The position numbers and the translations under genes are program-made. 64,000 bases of DNA from CALANV01 sp036381615 (GTDB lineage: Bacteria > Pseudomonadota > Alphaproteobacteria > CACIAM-22H2): contig DASVCL010000069.1 of NCBI GenBank assembly GCA_036381615.1, positions 1-64,000 on the forward strand, written 5' to 3'. The notes under the pieces are model-generated. The model was not told the DNA's origin. It did not search any database and worked only from the letters and a program-made list of their open reading frames with translations. This document shows positions 8,244-16,952 of this stretch, one piece after another; the stretch's first letter is position 1, and each line of letters begins with the position of its first letter.

Positions 8244-9686
8244 CTACGGGATCCAACGGCGAAATCGAAGGAGCGGACGTGGACGGCTGGGCGGATCCGC
8301 AGGCTTGTTGAGGTCCGTTGGCACCGTGCCGGCGCGCCGCGGCTCCAGCATTGTCTGCCATTGCCGGAGACCTTCGCGCAGGACGTCGCCGAGCTGCGAA
8401 GCCTCAAGGAGTGAGGTTTTCAGCCGGCCGACAGCCAGCACGAGAAGCACGGCATCGGTGGCGGCGGCGACATGAAAGTTTGCGGCAGGCGGCACGTGCG
8501 TGAGCTGTCCGATCATCATGCCGGGCTCGATGGTGGCGCGCTCCATGCCCCGCTCATCCCGAAGCACGAGAAGTCCCTCCGACACGATACCGACGTCCTC
8601 GCCGCTGCCGGCATCCGGCCGCAGCACCTCGCCGACGATAAGCATTCGCACGGACAGGGCGGAAGCAAGCTGGCTTATTACCTCGGTTGGTAAGGTCTGG
8701 AAGCCGGGAATGTGCGTGAGTGCCTCGACCGGTGCGGCCGCCGGAACGTGCGGCCGTCGCCTGGGCCGTTCGATGACCACGTGATCGCGACTGGCTATGG
8801 AAAGGCCCGCCAGGCGCAGGTGCCGATCGATATTGGCAAGAACGGCATCGCGGCAATCCGCATCATCGGCGAAGCTGGAAAGCCAGTATCGGACGAGATA
8901 TCGGATGCCTCGGTCCGTGTAGGCGTCGACCTTGATGTCCGGTTTGGGATCGAGACGAATGCATTTCGTTGCCATGACGGCGGCGAGCAGGATGCGTTTG
9001 GCGCGCGCTACCGGCAGGTCGAAGTCGAGCACGACGGCGAGTTGAGTGCGGAAGTGCGGCTGCGGAGCGCTGTAGTTGGTGAGGCGCCCGACCGCCATCC
9101 GCCCGTTCGGTACGACGATATGAACCTGATTGCGGGTCTCGATGCGGGTTGCCCGCCAAGTGATGTCCACGACCCGGCCCGCGATTCCCGTATCGGCTTC
9201 GATCCAGTCGCCGATCCGGTACGGGCGTTCGATGCTCAGGGCAATGCCCGAGAACAGGTCGCCGATGACGTTTCGAAGCGCGAATCCGACGATGGCAACC
9301 AGAATTCCGGACGTCGCCAGTGCACCTGCCATTGCGCTTTCCGACATGGTCGAAAGGATGACCATCGACGCCGCGATGAAAAGAATTGCCGTGATGAGTT
9401 GACGCAGAAGGCGTGACGGGTACCTGCCTCTGCGAACCATCACTTTCGCAACGATCAGCCAGATGAGCCGGCTGGCGAGCCATGTCAGCGCAAGCAGGCC
9501 GGCCGCCATGACCGCGTGGTTTGCCCGGTCCGCAACTGGGTCCGGCAGCCCAACTGCGGTCAGGCTTCGCGCGACGATGTCGGCCTCATATGCCAGGAGA
9601 AGGGCCGCGGCCGCGACGAGCGGTCGCAGAAGTCTTCGGAATGGATGAAGTTTCAGCAGTACACGAGGCGTCACGACACCCTGCAT
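8244..9686 (-). CDS. MscS-family channel with C-terminal cyclic-nucleotide-binding-like domain
   Basis: 480 aa from ATG 9686; TTG 9731, 15 codons earlier, is an alternative start. Three to four membrane helices lie in residues 1–150, including the pore-lining helix GALATSGILVAIVGFALRNVIGD. The MscS beta domain follows (RPYRIGDWIEADTGIAGRVVDITWRATRI, VVPNGRMAVGRLTNYS), then a CAP_ED/CNBD fold from about residue 325 (VGEVLRPD, IVSEGLLVLRDERG). This is the layout of bacterial CNG-type MscS channels. The phosphate-binding cassette is degenerate: the usual GE(I/L) is GQL, and the Arg of PRxA is missing (HVPPAANFH). It may bind another ligand or none. Domain identity is clear; gating ligand is not. 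Confidence 0.88.
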   Translation of the reverse strand: MQGVVTPRVLLKLHPFRRLLRPLVAAAALLLAYEADIVARSLTAVGLPDPVADRANHAVMAAGLLALTWLASRLIWLIVAKVMVRRGRYPSRLLRQLITAILFIAASMVILSTMSESAMAGALATSGILVAIVGFALRNVIGDLFSGIALSIERPYRIGDWIEADTGIAGRVVDITWRATRIETRNQVHIVVPNGRMAVGRLTNYSAPQPHFRTQLAVVLDFDLPVARAKRILLAAVMATKCIRLDPKPDIKVDAYTDRGIRYLVRYWLSSFADDADCRDAVLANIDRHLRLAGLSIASRDHVVIERPRRRPHVPAAAPVEALTHIPGFQTLPTEVISQLASALSVRMLIVGEVLRPDAGSGEDVGIVSEGLLVLRDERGMERATIEPGMMIGQLTHVPPAANFHVAAATDAVLLVLAVGRLKTSLLEASQLGDVLREGLRQWQTMLEPRRAGTVPTDLNKPADPPSRPRPLLRFRRWIP

Positions 9687-10026
9687 TATTGGAACAAGAG
9701 GAATCCGGACATGCGTCCGCCGTCGCGGCAACGCCGTTTCATCCGCGTTGGTCGTATTCGGCGCAGGGCTTGCGAAGCCGGGCGCCGCACGGCGTGTGCC
9801 GGTCGTGGCGGAAGGAAAATGTGGGCCGGGTCAGGCCCGGCGGTGCATGTTCACCCGTCGCGCGCGACGATGGCGCGGCGGGGCGGCAAATCCGGTTTGA
9901 TGCAACCGGCCCCGTCTATGGTCCAATGCCGCGAAGCCGGAGCGGCAGTGGCTGGAAATCCGTGCATGGCACCTAATATATGGTCAAGATTCCACTGGTT
10001 CAATGTAGGCCCGCTCGGGGTGCGTT
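9687..10026. other. Intergenic region between the MscS-like and Rnk-like genes
   Basis: The two flanking genes diverge, so promoters for both should lie here. The only structure I see is an inverted repeat near 9823–9840 with GCCGGG and CCCGGC arms around TCA. It has no T-tract, so it is not a convincing terminator. The right end (9970–10000, CCTAATATATGG) is AT-rich and could hold the rnk-like promoter. Confidence 0.35.
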
Positions 10027-10437
10027 ATGTCCGGACCTATTCTGGTAACCGACCGCGATAAGGCGCGGCTGAGCGAAATCGTCGAACTGTTCTCGACGAA
10101 GCGTTACGACGTGCTCGTCGAGTTTCTTCGCCGTGAACTCGGACGTGCGAAGGTCATCGCGCCGGAACGCGTGCCAAGACACGTCGCGACAATGCATTCG
10201 CGCGTTCGCTATCGCGACGACACGACCGGTGACGTGCTGGCGGCCACGCTCGTGTATCCGGGCGAGGAGGACGATCTGCTCGGCCGCATCTCGATCCTGA
10301 GTTCGTTGGGAACTGCGCTGCTCGGGCTCTCCGAGGGGCAGTCCATCGCGTGGACGAGCCTCGACGGGCGTCGGCGACGCGTGACGCTGCTGGAGGTCGT
10401 GTATCAGCCCGAGGCGGCGGGCCGTTTCGAGTCCTGA
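10027..10437 (+). CDS. rnk: Rnk-type nucleoside diphosphate kinase regulator (GreA/GreB C-terminal domain)
   Basis: A 136-aa protein opening PILVTDRDKARLSEIVEL, the conserved N-terminus of Rnk-like proteins. A GreA/GreB C-terminal (FKBP-like) domain follows: VTMHSRVRYRD, the TLVYPGEEDDLLGRISILSSLGTALLGL segment, and WTSLDGRRRRVTLLEVVYQPEA. Rnk lacks the long coiled coil of Gre factors, and can bind RNA polymerase in E. coli. In Pseudomonas it affects Ndk levels. The small orphan gene at 10459 follows 21 bp later and is probably co-transcribed. Confidence 0.85.
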   Translation: MSGPILVTDRDKARLSEIVELFSTKRYDVLVEFLRRELGRAKVIAPERVPRHVATMHSRVRYRDDTTGDVLAATLVYPGEEDDLLGRISILSSLGTALLGLSEGQSIAWTSLDGRRRRVTLLEVVYQPEAAGRFES

Positions 10438-10458
10438 TGGTCGGGGAGGGGGTGACCG

Positions 10459-10677
10459 ATGGCGAAGGACGGTGTCGAAATCGGCGACATCTTCGTGAGG
10501 CTCGGCGAGCCGAAGGCGCGGGCATGGCGCGTCGAGCACATCTTCGAACTGCCGGAAGGGACGCACGCGCGGCTGGTTCGGTTGGACGACCCTTCGCGGA
10601 TGATCACGCTGGCGGCGAACGCCGTTCTCGATCCGCGTCTCATGACCTGGATAGGCCGCGCGGACGACGGCGGCTGA
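10459..10677 (+). CDS. Small conserved protein, 72 aa, paralogue of 4854–5078
   Basis: ATG 10459 is preceded by GGGGAGGGGGTGACCG, a strong purine-rich Shine-Dalgarno. The C-terminal 45 residues align gaplessly with the 74-aa protein at 4854–5078 (W-x-V-x2-IF...HARLV-x2-D-x-P...A-x3-L-x-DPR), about 17 identities by eye. The N-terminus MAKDGVEIGDIFVRLGEP looks like a small beta-barrel strand pattern. There is no membrane segment. It is probably translated with the Rnk-like gene upstream. Function unknown; the pattern resembles short alphaproteobacterial proteins I know only as hypothetical. Confidence 0.68.
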   Translation: MAKDGVEIGDIFVRLGEPKARAWRVEHIFELPEGTHARLVRLDDPSRMITLAANAVLDPRLMTWIGRADDGG

Positions 10678-10696
10678 AGGTCCGGCGGCGACTTGG

Positions 10697-10825
10697 CTAC
10701 GCGCACCAGATGTTGCCGAGATCCATCAGGATCGCAGGACCTCGCACCGCCCACAGATGGACCACGCCCAGCAGCAGCGCCGCGGCCGCGCCGATCAGCG
10801 TCAGGCGCAGGCCGCCGTTCCTCAT
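10697..10825 (-). CDS. 42-aa single-pass membrane protein overlapping MFS stop codon
   Basis: The ATG (10823–10825) overlaps the TGA of the MFS transporter in an ATGA junction, the arrangement used for translational coupling. The peptide has one strong hydrophobic helix (LTLIGAAAALLLGVVHLWAV), a positively charged N-terminus (MRNGGLR) and a short C-terminus DLGNIWCA. It is too short for most gene callers. The overlap and helix suggest an accessory subunit of the transporter. I know no named family for it. Confidence 0.55.
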   Translation of the reverse strand: MRNGGLRLTLIGAAAALLLGVVHLWAVRGPAILMDLGNIWCA

Positions 10826-12024
10826 GCGGCACCCGCCTGCGCGAGCCGCGAGACGGGCCGCTCGCGGATCGGCCAGTGGAGCGCCGCCGCCGCGAGGCCG
10901 AGCGCGACGCACAGCCACCACATCATGTCATAGGACCCGGTGACGTCGTAGGCGTAGCCGCCCAGCCATGCGCCGAAGAAGCTGCCGACCTGATGGCTGA
11001 AGAAGACGATGCCGTAGAGCATCGACATGTAGGCGGGGCCGAAGATGTAGGCGATGAGTCCGCTCGTCAGCGGCACGGTGCCGAGCCACAACAGGCCGAG
11101 CGCGGCGCCGAACGCAAGCACGCTCCACTCGGACATCGGCAGGATGATGAACAGCAGGAAGACGAGCGAGCGCAGGGCATAGACCAGGCTCAGCAGGTTC
11201 TTCTTGCTGTAGCGGCCGCCCAGCACGCCGCAGCCATAGGACCCGACGATGTTGAACAGGCCGACCAGCGCCAGCGTCCACGCCCCGACCCAGGTCGGCA
11301 GGCCGCGGTCGGCGAGGGAGGCCGGCAGGTGCGTGGCCACGAACACGAGCTGGAAGCCGCAGACGAAGAACCCGGCCGTGAGCAGCCAGAACCCGCGATG
11401 GCGGAAGGCCTCGGCGAGCGATTCGCGCAGCGTCTGCCCGCCGGCGTTCGGTCCTGCGCCCGGCGCGCTTGCGGCTCCCCGGCTCAGCGGCAGCATCAGC
11501 ATCGCCGTCGCCGCGAGGCCGAACAGCGCCGCCGACCAGCCGAGGGATTCGAGCAGGACGTGCGCGTACGGCACCATCGCGAATTGCCCGAACGACCCGC
11601 CGGCCGTGATGATGCCGAGCGCCGCGCTGCGCTTGTCCGGCGGGGCGGCGCGGCCGATCGCGCCGAGCACGACGGAGAATCCGGCACCGCTCAGCGCCAG
11701 CCCGACCAGGACGTTGCCGAGCACGATCTCGGCGCCGCTGCCGGCCATGCCCATGACGGCAAGCCCCGCCACATAGCACAGGGCGCCGGCGCCGATGACG
11801 CGGCCGGCCCCGAACTTGTCGGCGATGGCGCCGGCGAACGGCGAAGCCGCGCCCCACAGCAGGTTCTGGAGCGCGATGCCCAGTCCGAACAGTTCGCGGC
11901 TGATGCCCAGGTCGAGGTTGATCGGCTTCAGGAACAGGCCGAAGGTCGCCCGCAGGCCCGTGGCGAGGGTCAGTACCAGGGCGCCGCATGCCACCGCGAT
12001 CCAGAAACGCCGTTGCACCGTCAT
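10822..12024 (-). CDS. Major facilitator superfamily transporter
   Basis: 400 aa from ATG 12024; the frame opens further upstream but homology begins at MTVQRRFWIAVACGALVLTL. About 12 hydrophobic segments occur with a polar loop near residue 190. The N-half carries GAIADKFGAGRVIGAGALCY, the MFS motif A region between helices 2 and 3, and the C-half has GGRYSKKNLL. The pattern GLRATFGLFLKPINLDLGISRELFG is common in alphaproteobacterial MFS proteins related to oxalate/formate or monocarboxylate carriers. Substrate not predictable. It is divergent from mtnP, with about 220 bp between starts. Confidence 0.88.
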   Translation of the reverse strand: MTVQRRFWIAVACGALVLTLATGLRATFGLFLKPINLDLGISRELFGLGIALQNLLWGAASPFAGAIADKFGAGRVIGAGALCYVAGLAVMGMAGSGAEIVLGNVLVGLALSGAGFSVVLGAIGRAAPPDKRSAALGIITAGGSFGQFAMVPYAHVLLESLGWSAALFGLAATAMLMLPLSRGAASAPGAGPNAGGQTLRESLAEAFRHRGFWLLTAGFFVCGFQLVFVATHLPASLADRGLPTWVGAWTLALVGLFNIVGSYGCGVLGGRYSKKNLLSLVYALRSLVFLLFIILPMSEWSVLAFGAALGLLWLGTVPLTSGLIAYIFGPAYMSMLYGIVFFSHQVGSFFGAWLGGYAYDVTGSYDMMWWLCVALGLAAAALHWPIRERPVSRLAQAGAA

Positions 12025-12242
12025 GTGCCGCCTCTTGCCCGGGGTCGAGGCAACGATCTTGCGCTGTCCGCGGTAACGGCCGCAAGTCGGCCGGCATTGG
12101 CGCCGGCGCGGGCCCACCATGCCGGATATGCATGCCGGAAGGGGGTATTGGCCGCCCCGTCGGGAGGACAAACCGCCGCGGTTGATAATTCGACCGGAGC
12201 CTTTAAAAGAGGGCCCCTCAATCGTTCAGGGAGCACCCGCCA

Positions 12243-13142
12243 ATGGCCCAGCCCGTTCCGCCCGGCACACCTCCAGTTCTCGGCATCATCGGCGGGAGCG
12301 GCGTATACGAGATCGGCGGCCTGACCAATGTCCGGTGGGAGCGCGTCCTGACGCCCTGGGGCGAGCCGTCCGACGACCTGATGTTCGGCGAGCTCGACGG
12401 GCAGCGGCTGGTGTTCCTGCCGCGCCACGGTCGCGGCCATCGCATTCCGCCGTCGCAGCTGAATTACCGCGCCAACATCGATGCGCTGAAACGGGCCGGC
12501 GTCACCGAGATCATTTCCGTGAGCGCCGTCGGCAGCCTGCGCGAGGAGCTGGCGCCCGGAACCTTCGTCATCGTCGACCAGTTCATCGACCGCACCTTCG
12601 CCCGGGTGAAGAGCTTTTTCGACACGGGCTGCGTCGCGCACGTGTCGATGGCCCATCCGGTGTGCAGCCGCCTCGGCGACCACATCGAGGCCGCCGCGCG
12701 CGAGCTCGCTCTGCCGATCCGGCGCGGCGGCACGTATCTGGTCATGGAGGGGCCGCAATTCTCGACGAAGGCCGAATCGAACCTTTACCGCAGCTGGGGC
12801 TGCGACGTGATCGGCATGACCAACATGCCCGAGGCGAAGCTCGCCCGTGAGGCCGAGATGTGCTACGCGACCGTCGCGATGGTGACGGATTATGACTGCT
12901 GGCATCCCGATCACGACCACGTCACCGTCGACGCCGTCGTCAAGGTTCTCCTCGAGAACGCCGAGAAGGCCCGCGCGCTGGTCAAGCAGGTCGCGCCGAA
13001 GATCGGCGGACGCACGCATTCGTGCACGGCCGGCTGCCACACGGCGCTCGACCACGCGATCATCACGGCGTCCGCGGCGCGGGATCCGGGCCTCGTCCGA
13101 AGGCTCGACGCCGTTGCCGGGCGCGTGCTGAACCGTGCGTGA
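12243..13142 (+). CDS. mtnP: S-methyl-5'-thioadenosine phosphorylase
   Basis: A 299-aa enzyme splitting MTA with phosphate into adenine and 5-methylthioribose 1-phosphate. Phosphate loop LGIIGGSGVYEI, RHGRGHRIPPSQLNYRAN, MEGPQFSTKAESNLYRSWG, nucleoside-pocket GMTNMPEAKLAREAEMCYA and TDYDCWH mark the MTAP/PNP class. It has the usual length. The RxGxGH and TDYDCW motifs favour MTA over inosine. It salvages the by-product of spermidine synthase, encoded at 6429–7418. The downstream steps (mtnA, mtnB and others) are absent from the window. Confidence 0.93.
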   Translation: MAQPVPPGTPPVLGIIGGSGVYEIGGLTNVRWERVLTPWGEPSDDLMFGELDGQRLVFLPRHGRGHRIPPSQLNYRANIDALKRAGVTEIISVSAVGSLREELAPGTFVIVDQFIDRTFARVKSFFDTGCVAHVSMAHPVCSRLGDHIEAAARELALPIRRGGTYLVMEGPQFSTKAESNLYRSWGCDVIGMTNMPEAKLAREAEMCYATVAMVTDYDCWHPDHDHVTVDAVVKVLLENAEKARALVKQVAPKIGGRTHSCTAGCHTALDHAIITASAARDPGLVRRLDAVAGRVLNRA

Positions 13143-13261
13143 TTTGGGGATGCGGGAACGGTAAGCAGTCGGATGGCGCGTTATAGGTACTCGTCCGTCG
13201 GCCGGGGCGGGGACGAAGCCCGGCTCACGTGGTTCCAGGCGCCAACACGAGGATCGACGAC

Positions 13262-15316
13262 ATGAAGAATCTCTGGTCCGACAAGGACGCCGAAGCCGCC
13301 GTCGAGAAATACGCGAAGCAGGGCGTCAACCGCGATCTCGCGCTGCGTACCTACACGACGCGGCTGCTCGGCGGCGTGCCCGAGCTCGTGCTGCACGGCG
13401 GCGGCAACACCTCGGTCAAGACGCACATGAAGGACACGCTCGGCGAAGACGTCGAGGTGCTGTGCGTCAAGGGCAGCGGCTGGGACATGGCCGTCATCGA
13501 ACCGCAGGGGCTGCCTGCCGTGCGGCTGGAGCCGCTGCGCAAGCTCTACGCGCTCGACCGGCTCAGCGACGAGGACATGGTCAATTTCCAGCGCTGCAAC
13601 CTGCTCGACGCGGCGGCGCCGAATCCCTCGGTCGAGACGCTGTTCCATGCCTTCCTGCCGCACAAATTCATCGACCACACGCACGCCAATGCGGTGCTGG
13701 CGCTGAGCGATCAGCCCAACGGGGCCGAACTGTGCCGCGAGGTCTATGGCGACCGGGTCGCGATCGTCGACTACGTCATGCCCGGCTTCGCGCTCGCCAA
13801 GATGGCGGCCGAGGCGCAGAAGAAGATGCCGCAGGCCGAGGGCCTGATCCTGCTCAAGCACGGCATCTTCAGTTGGGGCGACACCGCGAAGGAAGCCTAC
13901 GACCGCATGATCGAGCTGGTCAGCCTCGCCGAGGCGCGGCTGTGCCAGGGCCGGCGCAGCGTGTTCGCGCTCGGCGCGCTGCCGGCACGGCTCGCGACGC
14001 CGGCGGAGGTCGCGCCGATCCTGCGCGGCCTCGCGGCGATTCCCGTCGACGCCGACGACGGCATCTACCGCCGCTTCGTCATGGAGTTCCGGACGAACCC
14101 GCAGATCCTCAATTTCGTCAACGGCGCCGACCTCCCGCGCTACAGCCAGGCGGGCACCATCACGCCGGATCACGTCATCCGCACCAAACCCAATCCGCTG
14201 ATCGTGCCGGCGCCCGAGGCGGGCAGGCTGGATGCTTTCGCCACCGCTGCGAAGCAGGCCTTCGCCGACTACGCGGCGGCGTACAAGGCGTATTTCGAAC
14301 GCAACAACGCGCGCGTCGGCGGCATCAAGAAGATGCTCGACACCGTGCCGCGCGTCATTCTCGTACCGGGACTCGGCCTGTTCGCGCTGGGCAATTCGGC
14401 CAAGGACGCGAAGATCGCGGCCGACGTCTATGAGAACGCGGTGGCGACCATCACCGATGCCGAGGCGATCGGCCGATTCGAAAGCATCTCCGAGGCCGAC
14501 CTGTTCGACGTCGAATACTGGTCGCTGGAGCAGGCGAAGCTCGGCAAGGGTGTCGAGAAGCCGCTCGCCCGCCACATCGTCCTCGTGACGGGCGGCGGCA
14601 GCGGCATCGGTGCGGCCACGGCGGCCGCTTTCGCCGCGCAAGGCGCCGAGGTCGTCGTGCTCGACCGCGACGAGGCGGCCGCGCAGGCGGTCGCGAAAAA
14701 GTTCGGCGGGCTCGGCATCCGCTGCGACGTCACTGATCCGGACGACGTGCGCGCCGCGTTCGACCGGGCGGCATCGCGTTTCGGCGGTATCGACATCGTG
14801 GTGTCGAACGCCGGCGCCGCCTGGCAGGGCCGCATCGGTGACGTCGAGGACAGGGTCCTGCGCGAAAGCTTCGAGCTCAACTTCTTCGCGCACCAGACGG
14901 TGGCGCAGAACGCGGTGCGGGTGATGCGCGCGCAGAAGACCGGTGGCTGTCTCCTGTTCAACGTGTCGAAGCAGGCGGTCAATCCGGGGCCGGATTTCGG
15001 GCCCTACGGCCTGCCCAAGGCAGCGACGATGTTCCTCGTCCGGCAGTACGCGGTCGACCATGGGCGCGACGGCATCCGCGCCAATGCCGTAAACGCCGAC
15101 CGCGTACGCACGGGCCTGCTGACCGGGGACATGATCGCATCGCGCGCCAAGGCGCGTGGGGTCAGCGAGAAGGAATACATGGGCGGCAATCTGCTCGGCC
15201 GCGAGGTGAAGGCCGAGGACGTGGCCCAGGCCTTCGTGTCGCTCGCGCTCGCCAACAAGACCACGGGCGCGGTTCTCACCGTCGATGGCGGCAACATCGC
15301 GGCAGCGCTGCGATAG
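13262..15316 (+). CDS. Bifunctional class II aldolase / short-chain dehydrogenase
   Basis: 684 aa; start chosen at ATG 13262 behind GAGGA (GTG 13229 is an alternative). The N-terminal half is a class II aldolase/adducin domain, with LHGGGNTSVKTHMKD, zinc ligands in FIDHTHANAVLAL and a third His in LLKHGIFSWGD. The C-terminal half (from about residue 440) is an SDR: Rossmann VTGGGSGIGAATAAAFA, VSNAGAAWQG and the catalytic Tyr-x3-Lys in GPYGLPKA. This is the RhaD/RhaA-like fusion annotated in rhamnose and other sugar pathways. The aldolase would cleave a phosphorylated keto-sugar and the SDR would oxidise or reduce the aldehyde. No sugar genes surround it, so the substrate is open. Confidence 0.92.
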   Translation: MKNLWSDKDAEAAVEKYAKQGVNRDLALRTYTTRLLGGVPELVLHGGGNTSVKTHMKDTLGEDVEVLCVKGSGWDMAVIEPQGLPAVRLEPLRKLYALDRLSDEDMVNFQRCNLLDAAAPNPSVETLFHAFLPHKFIDHTHANAVLALSDQPNGAELCREVYGDRVAIVDYVMPGFALAKMAAEAQKKMPQAEGLILLKHGIFSWGDTAKEAYDRMIELVSLAEARLCQGRRSVFALGALPARLATPAEVAPILRGLAAIPVDADDGIYRRFVMEFRTNPQILNFVNGADLPRYSQAGTITPDHVIRTKPNPLIVPAPEAGRLDAFATAAKQAFADYAAAYKAYFERNNARVGGIKKMLDTVPRVILVPGLGLFALGNSAKDAKIAADVYENAVATITDAEAIGRFESISEADLFDVEYWSLEQAKLGKGVEKPLARHIVLVTGGGSGIGAATAAAFAAQGAEVVVLDRDEAAAQAVAKKFGGLGIRCDVTDPDDVRAAFDRAASRFGGIDIVVSNAGAAWQGRIGDVEDRVLRESFELNFFAHQTVAQNAVRVMRAQKTGGCLLFNVSKQAVNPGPDFGPYGLPKAATMFLVRQYAVDHGRDGIRANAVNADRVRTGLLTGDMIASRAKARGVSEKEYMGGNLLGREVKAEDVAQAFVSLALANKTTGAVLTVDGGNIAAALR

Positions 15317-15385
15317 GGCGCGGGCCGGCCGGTTCGTGCCGGCGGCGCCGCACCGCGGCGTCTTGACGATGGATACGGCGTGACC

Positions 15386-15865
15386 ATGGCAGTGCGCTGG
15401 ATCAAACCGCTCTACGGGATCACCGGCCGGCCCGTGCTCAGCGCGACCCGTGCCGCGCGCAAGCGTCTTCTGGAAATCGGCGCCGAGCTCGCGGGCACCG
15501 ACGACTGTGTTGCGATCTACGTACCGGAGAAGGCGCGCGGCTTCGGCGACGAAGCTTATCGCGGGCGCGTCGCCGGGGCGATGTGGCTGCTGCCGATGCC
15601 GGCCGGCCGCACGATCGACGATCACGGTTTCCGCGACATCGACGGTACGCTACGCTGGCCGATCGGCTGGCCGGTCGATGTCGCCCGCACGCGCAAGCTT
15701 GCCCCCGATGCGGCGCCCGCGCTGCGGCCGCTCGTGATCGAGCTGGCCGGCGCGGCGGCATGGCGTGCGCTGTCCGCGTCCTTTCAGGGCGGCGCGCCGG
15801 CACGCCTCGACGGTGCCCTGGCGCCGCTGGCAAGCCGGCTCGATGCGATCTTCGCGGGAGGGTGA
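15386..15865 (+). CDS. Conserved hypothetical protein, 159 aa
   Basis: ATG 15386 is chosen over GTG 15380. No domain recognised with certainty. Visible features: the N-terminal segment WIKPLYGITGRPVLSATRAARKRLLE, an aromatic-rich centre GAMWLLPMPAGRTIDDHGFRD and RWPIGWPVDVARTRK. The composition is soluble, with no signal peptide. The strand-rich middle recalls EVE/PUA-like folds, but the signature residues are not clear. It ends 6 bp before the VOC gene, so the two are probably translated together. Confidence 0.7.
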   Translation: MAVRWIKPLYGITGRPVLSATRAARKRLLEIGAELAGTDDCVAIYVPEKARGFGDEAYRGRVAGAMWLLPMPAGRTIDDHGFRDIDGTLRWPIGWPVDVARTRKLAPDAAPALRPLVIELAGAAAWRALSASFQGGAPARLDGALAPLASRLDAIFAGG

Positions 15866-15871
15866 GTTTCG

Positions 15872-16726
15872 ATGCGGGCGGTCACAGGCATCGATCATTC
15901 GATCGTCGGCGTGCGCGACCTCGAGGCCGCGCGCGCGGCGTATGCGCGCCTCGGCTTCACGCTCACGCCGCGCGGGCGGCATGTCGGCTGGGGCACGGCC
16001 AATTACTGCATCATGTTTCCGCACGATTACGTCGAGCTGCTCGGCATCGTCGATCCGACGCAGTTCACCAACGATCTCGACCGGTTCCTCGCACGCCGCG
16101 AGGGCCTGCTCGGCTTCGCGTTCGGAACCGATGATGCCGACGCGGCGGCGCGCGAACTCGCCGCTGCCGGCCTCGAGCCCGATGGCCCGAAGGATCTCGG
16201 TCGCCTGCTCGAGCTGCCCGAGGGCGACGTCATGCCGCGGTTCAAGCTCGTGATGCTGCCGCCGCGCAGCACGCCCGGCGTCTCGGCGTTCGTGTGTCAG
16301 CATCTGACGCCCGATCTCATCCGCCGGCCGGCGTGGCTCCGGCATGCGAACGGCGCGGTCGGCCTCGTCGGCCTGACGGCGGTGGTCGACGATCCGCCGG
16401 GGCTGGTCGATGCCTACGAGCGGCTTTGCGGCGCCGGCGCGGCGACGTTGACCGACGACACGCTCGCCGTCCATGTCGGGCGCTCGTTCATCGCCTTTGC
16501 CCGGCCCGACGACCTGCCGCTGCTGCACCCGGACGTCGACCTGCCTGTTGCCGACCCGCCCTATCTCGCGGCGATGACGATCGCCGTCGCCGATCTCGAG
16601 GCGACGCGCGAGCTGCTCGAGGACAACGGCTTCGACGTCGCCGTCGACAGCACCGGAATCCTCCGCCTCGGCGCCGACGCCGGGTGCGGCACGATCCTGG
16701 AATTCAGGCAGGTCGCACCTCGCTAG
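15872..16726 (+). CDS. VOC superfamily glyoxalase-like protein
   Basis: A 284-aa protein with two paired beta-alpha-beta-beta-beta units. The N-terminal unit starts VTGIDHSIVGVRDLEAARAAYARLGFTLTPRG, with a metal-ligand-like His9 and Glu in DYVELLGI. The second repeat spans about residues 135–280 (VGLVGLTAVVDDP, FAFARP, ILEFRQ). It matches the Glyoxalase_3-like domain, a family of dioxygenase or lyase-like proteins with varied functions. The gene follows the hypothetical 15386–15865 after 6 bp. The reaction cannot be named from sequence. Confidence 0.8.
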   Translation: MRAVTGIDHSIVGVRDLEAARAAYARLGFTLTPRGRHVGWGTANYCIMFPHDYVELLGIVDPTQFTNDLDRFLARREGLLGFAFGTDDADAAARELAAAGLEPDGPKDLGRLLELPEGDVMPRFKLVMLPPRSTPGVSAFVCQHLTPDLIRRPAWLRHANGAVGLVGLTAVVDDPPGLVDAYERLCGAGAATLTDDTLAVHVGRSFIAFARPDDLPLLHPDVDLPVADPPYLAAMTIAVADLEATRELLEDNGFDVAVDSTGILRLGADAGCGTILEFRQVAPR

Positions 16727-16952
16727 CGTCCGCGCAAAAGTCCCGGACTCGACCCTGAGGTCACGGGCGCCGGCATCGGGAGAGGGGCCGGCCGGCTCCG
16801 CGTGGCATTCCGGCATCGCGGAACCCGATCCGGTCCTACGCATATTTGAAAGGAGCGGTGTGCAGCCGCAGCCAAGCGTGCTCGCTGCGGCAAGCTTGAC
16901 CTGATGCGGCAGCCGAGTGTGCCTCAGCCTTGCCGCTTCGCCGGATTCGAGC

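Noticed and set aside
9823..9840. Terminator upstream of the MscS-like gene (GCCGGG–TCA–CCCGGC)
   Set aside because: Short stem, no T-run, and located between divergent genes where no transcript should end.
13181..15625. 814-codon minus-strand frame over the aldolase/SDR gene
   Set aside because: Composition is typical antisense GC-frame noise, and the plus-strand protein has intact catalytic motifs.
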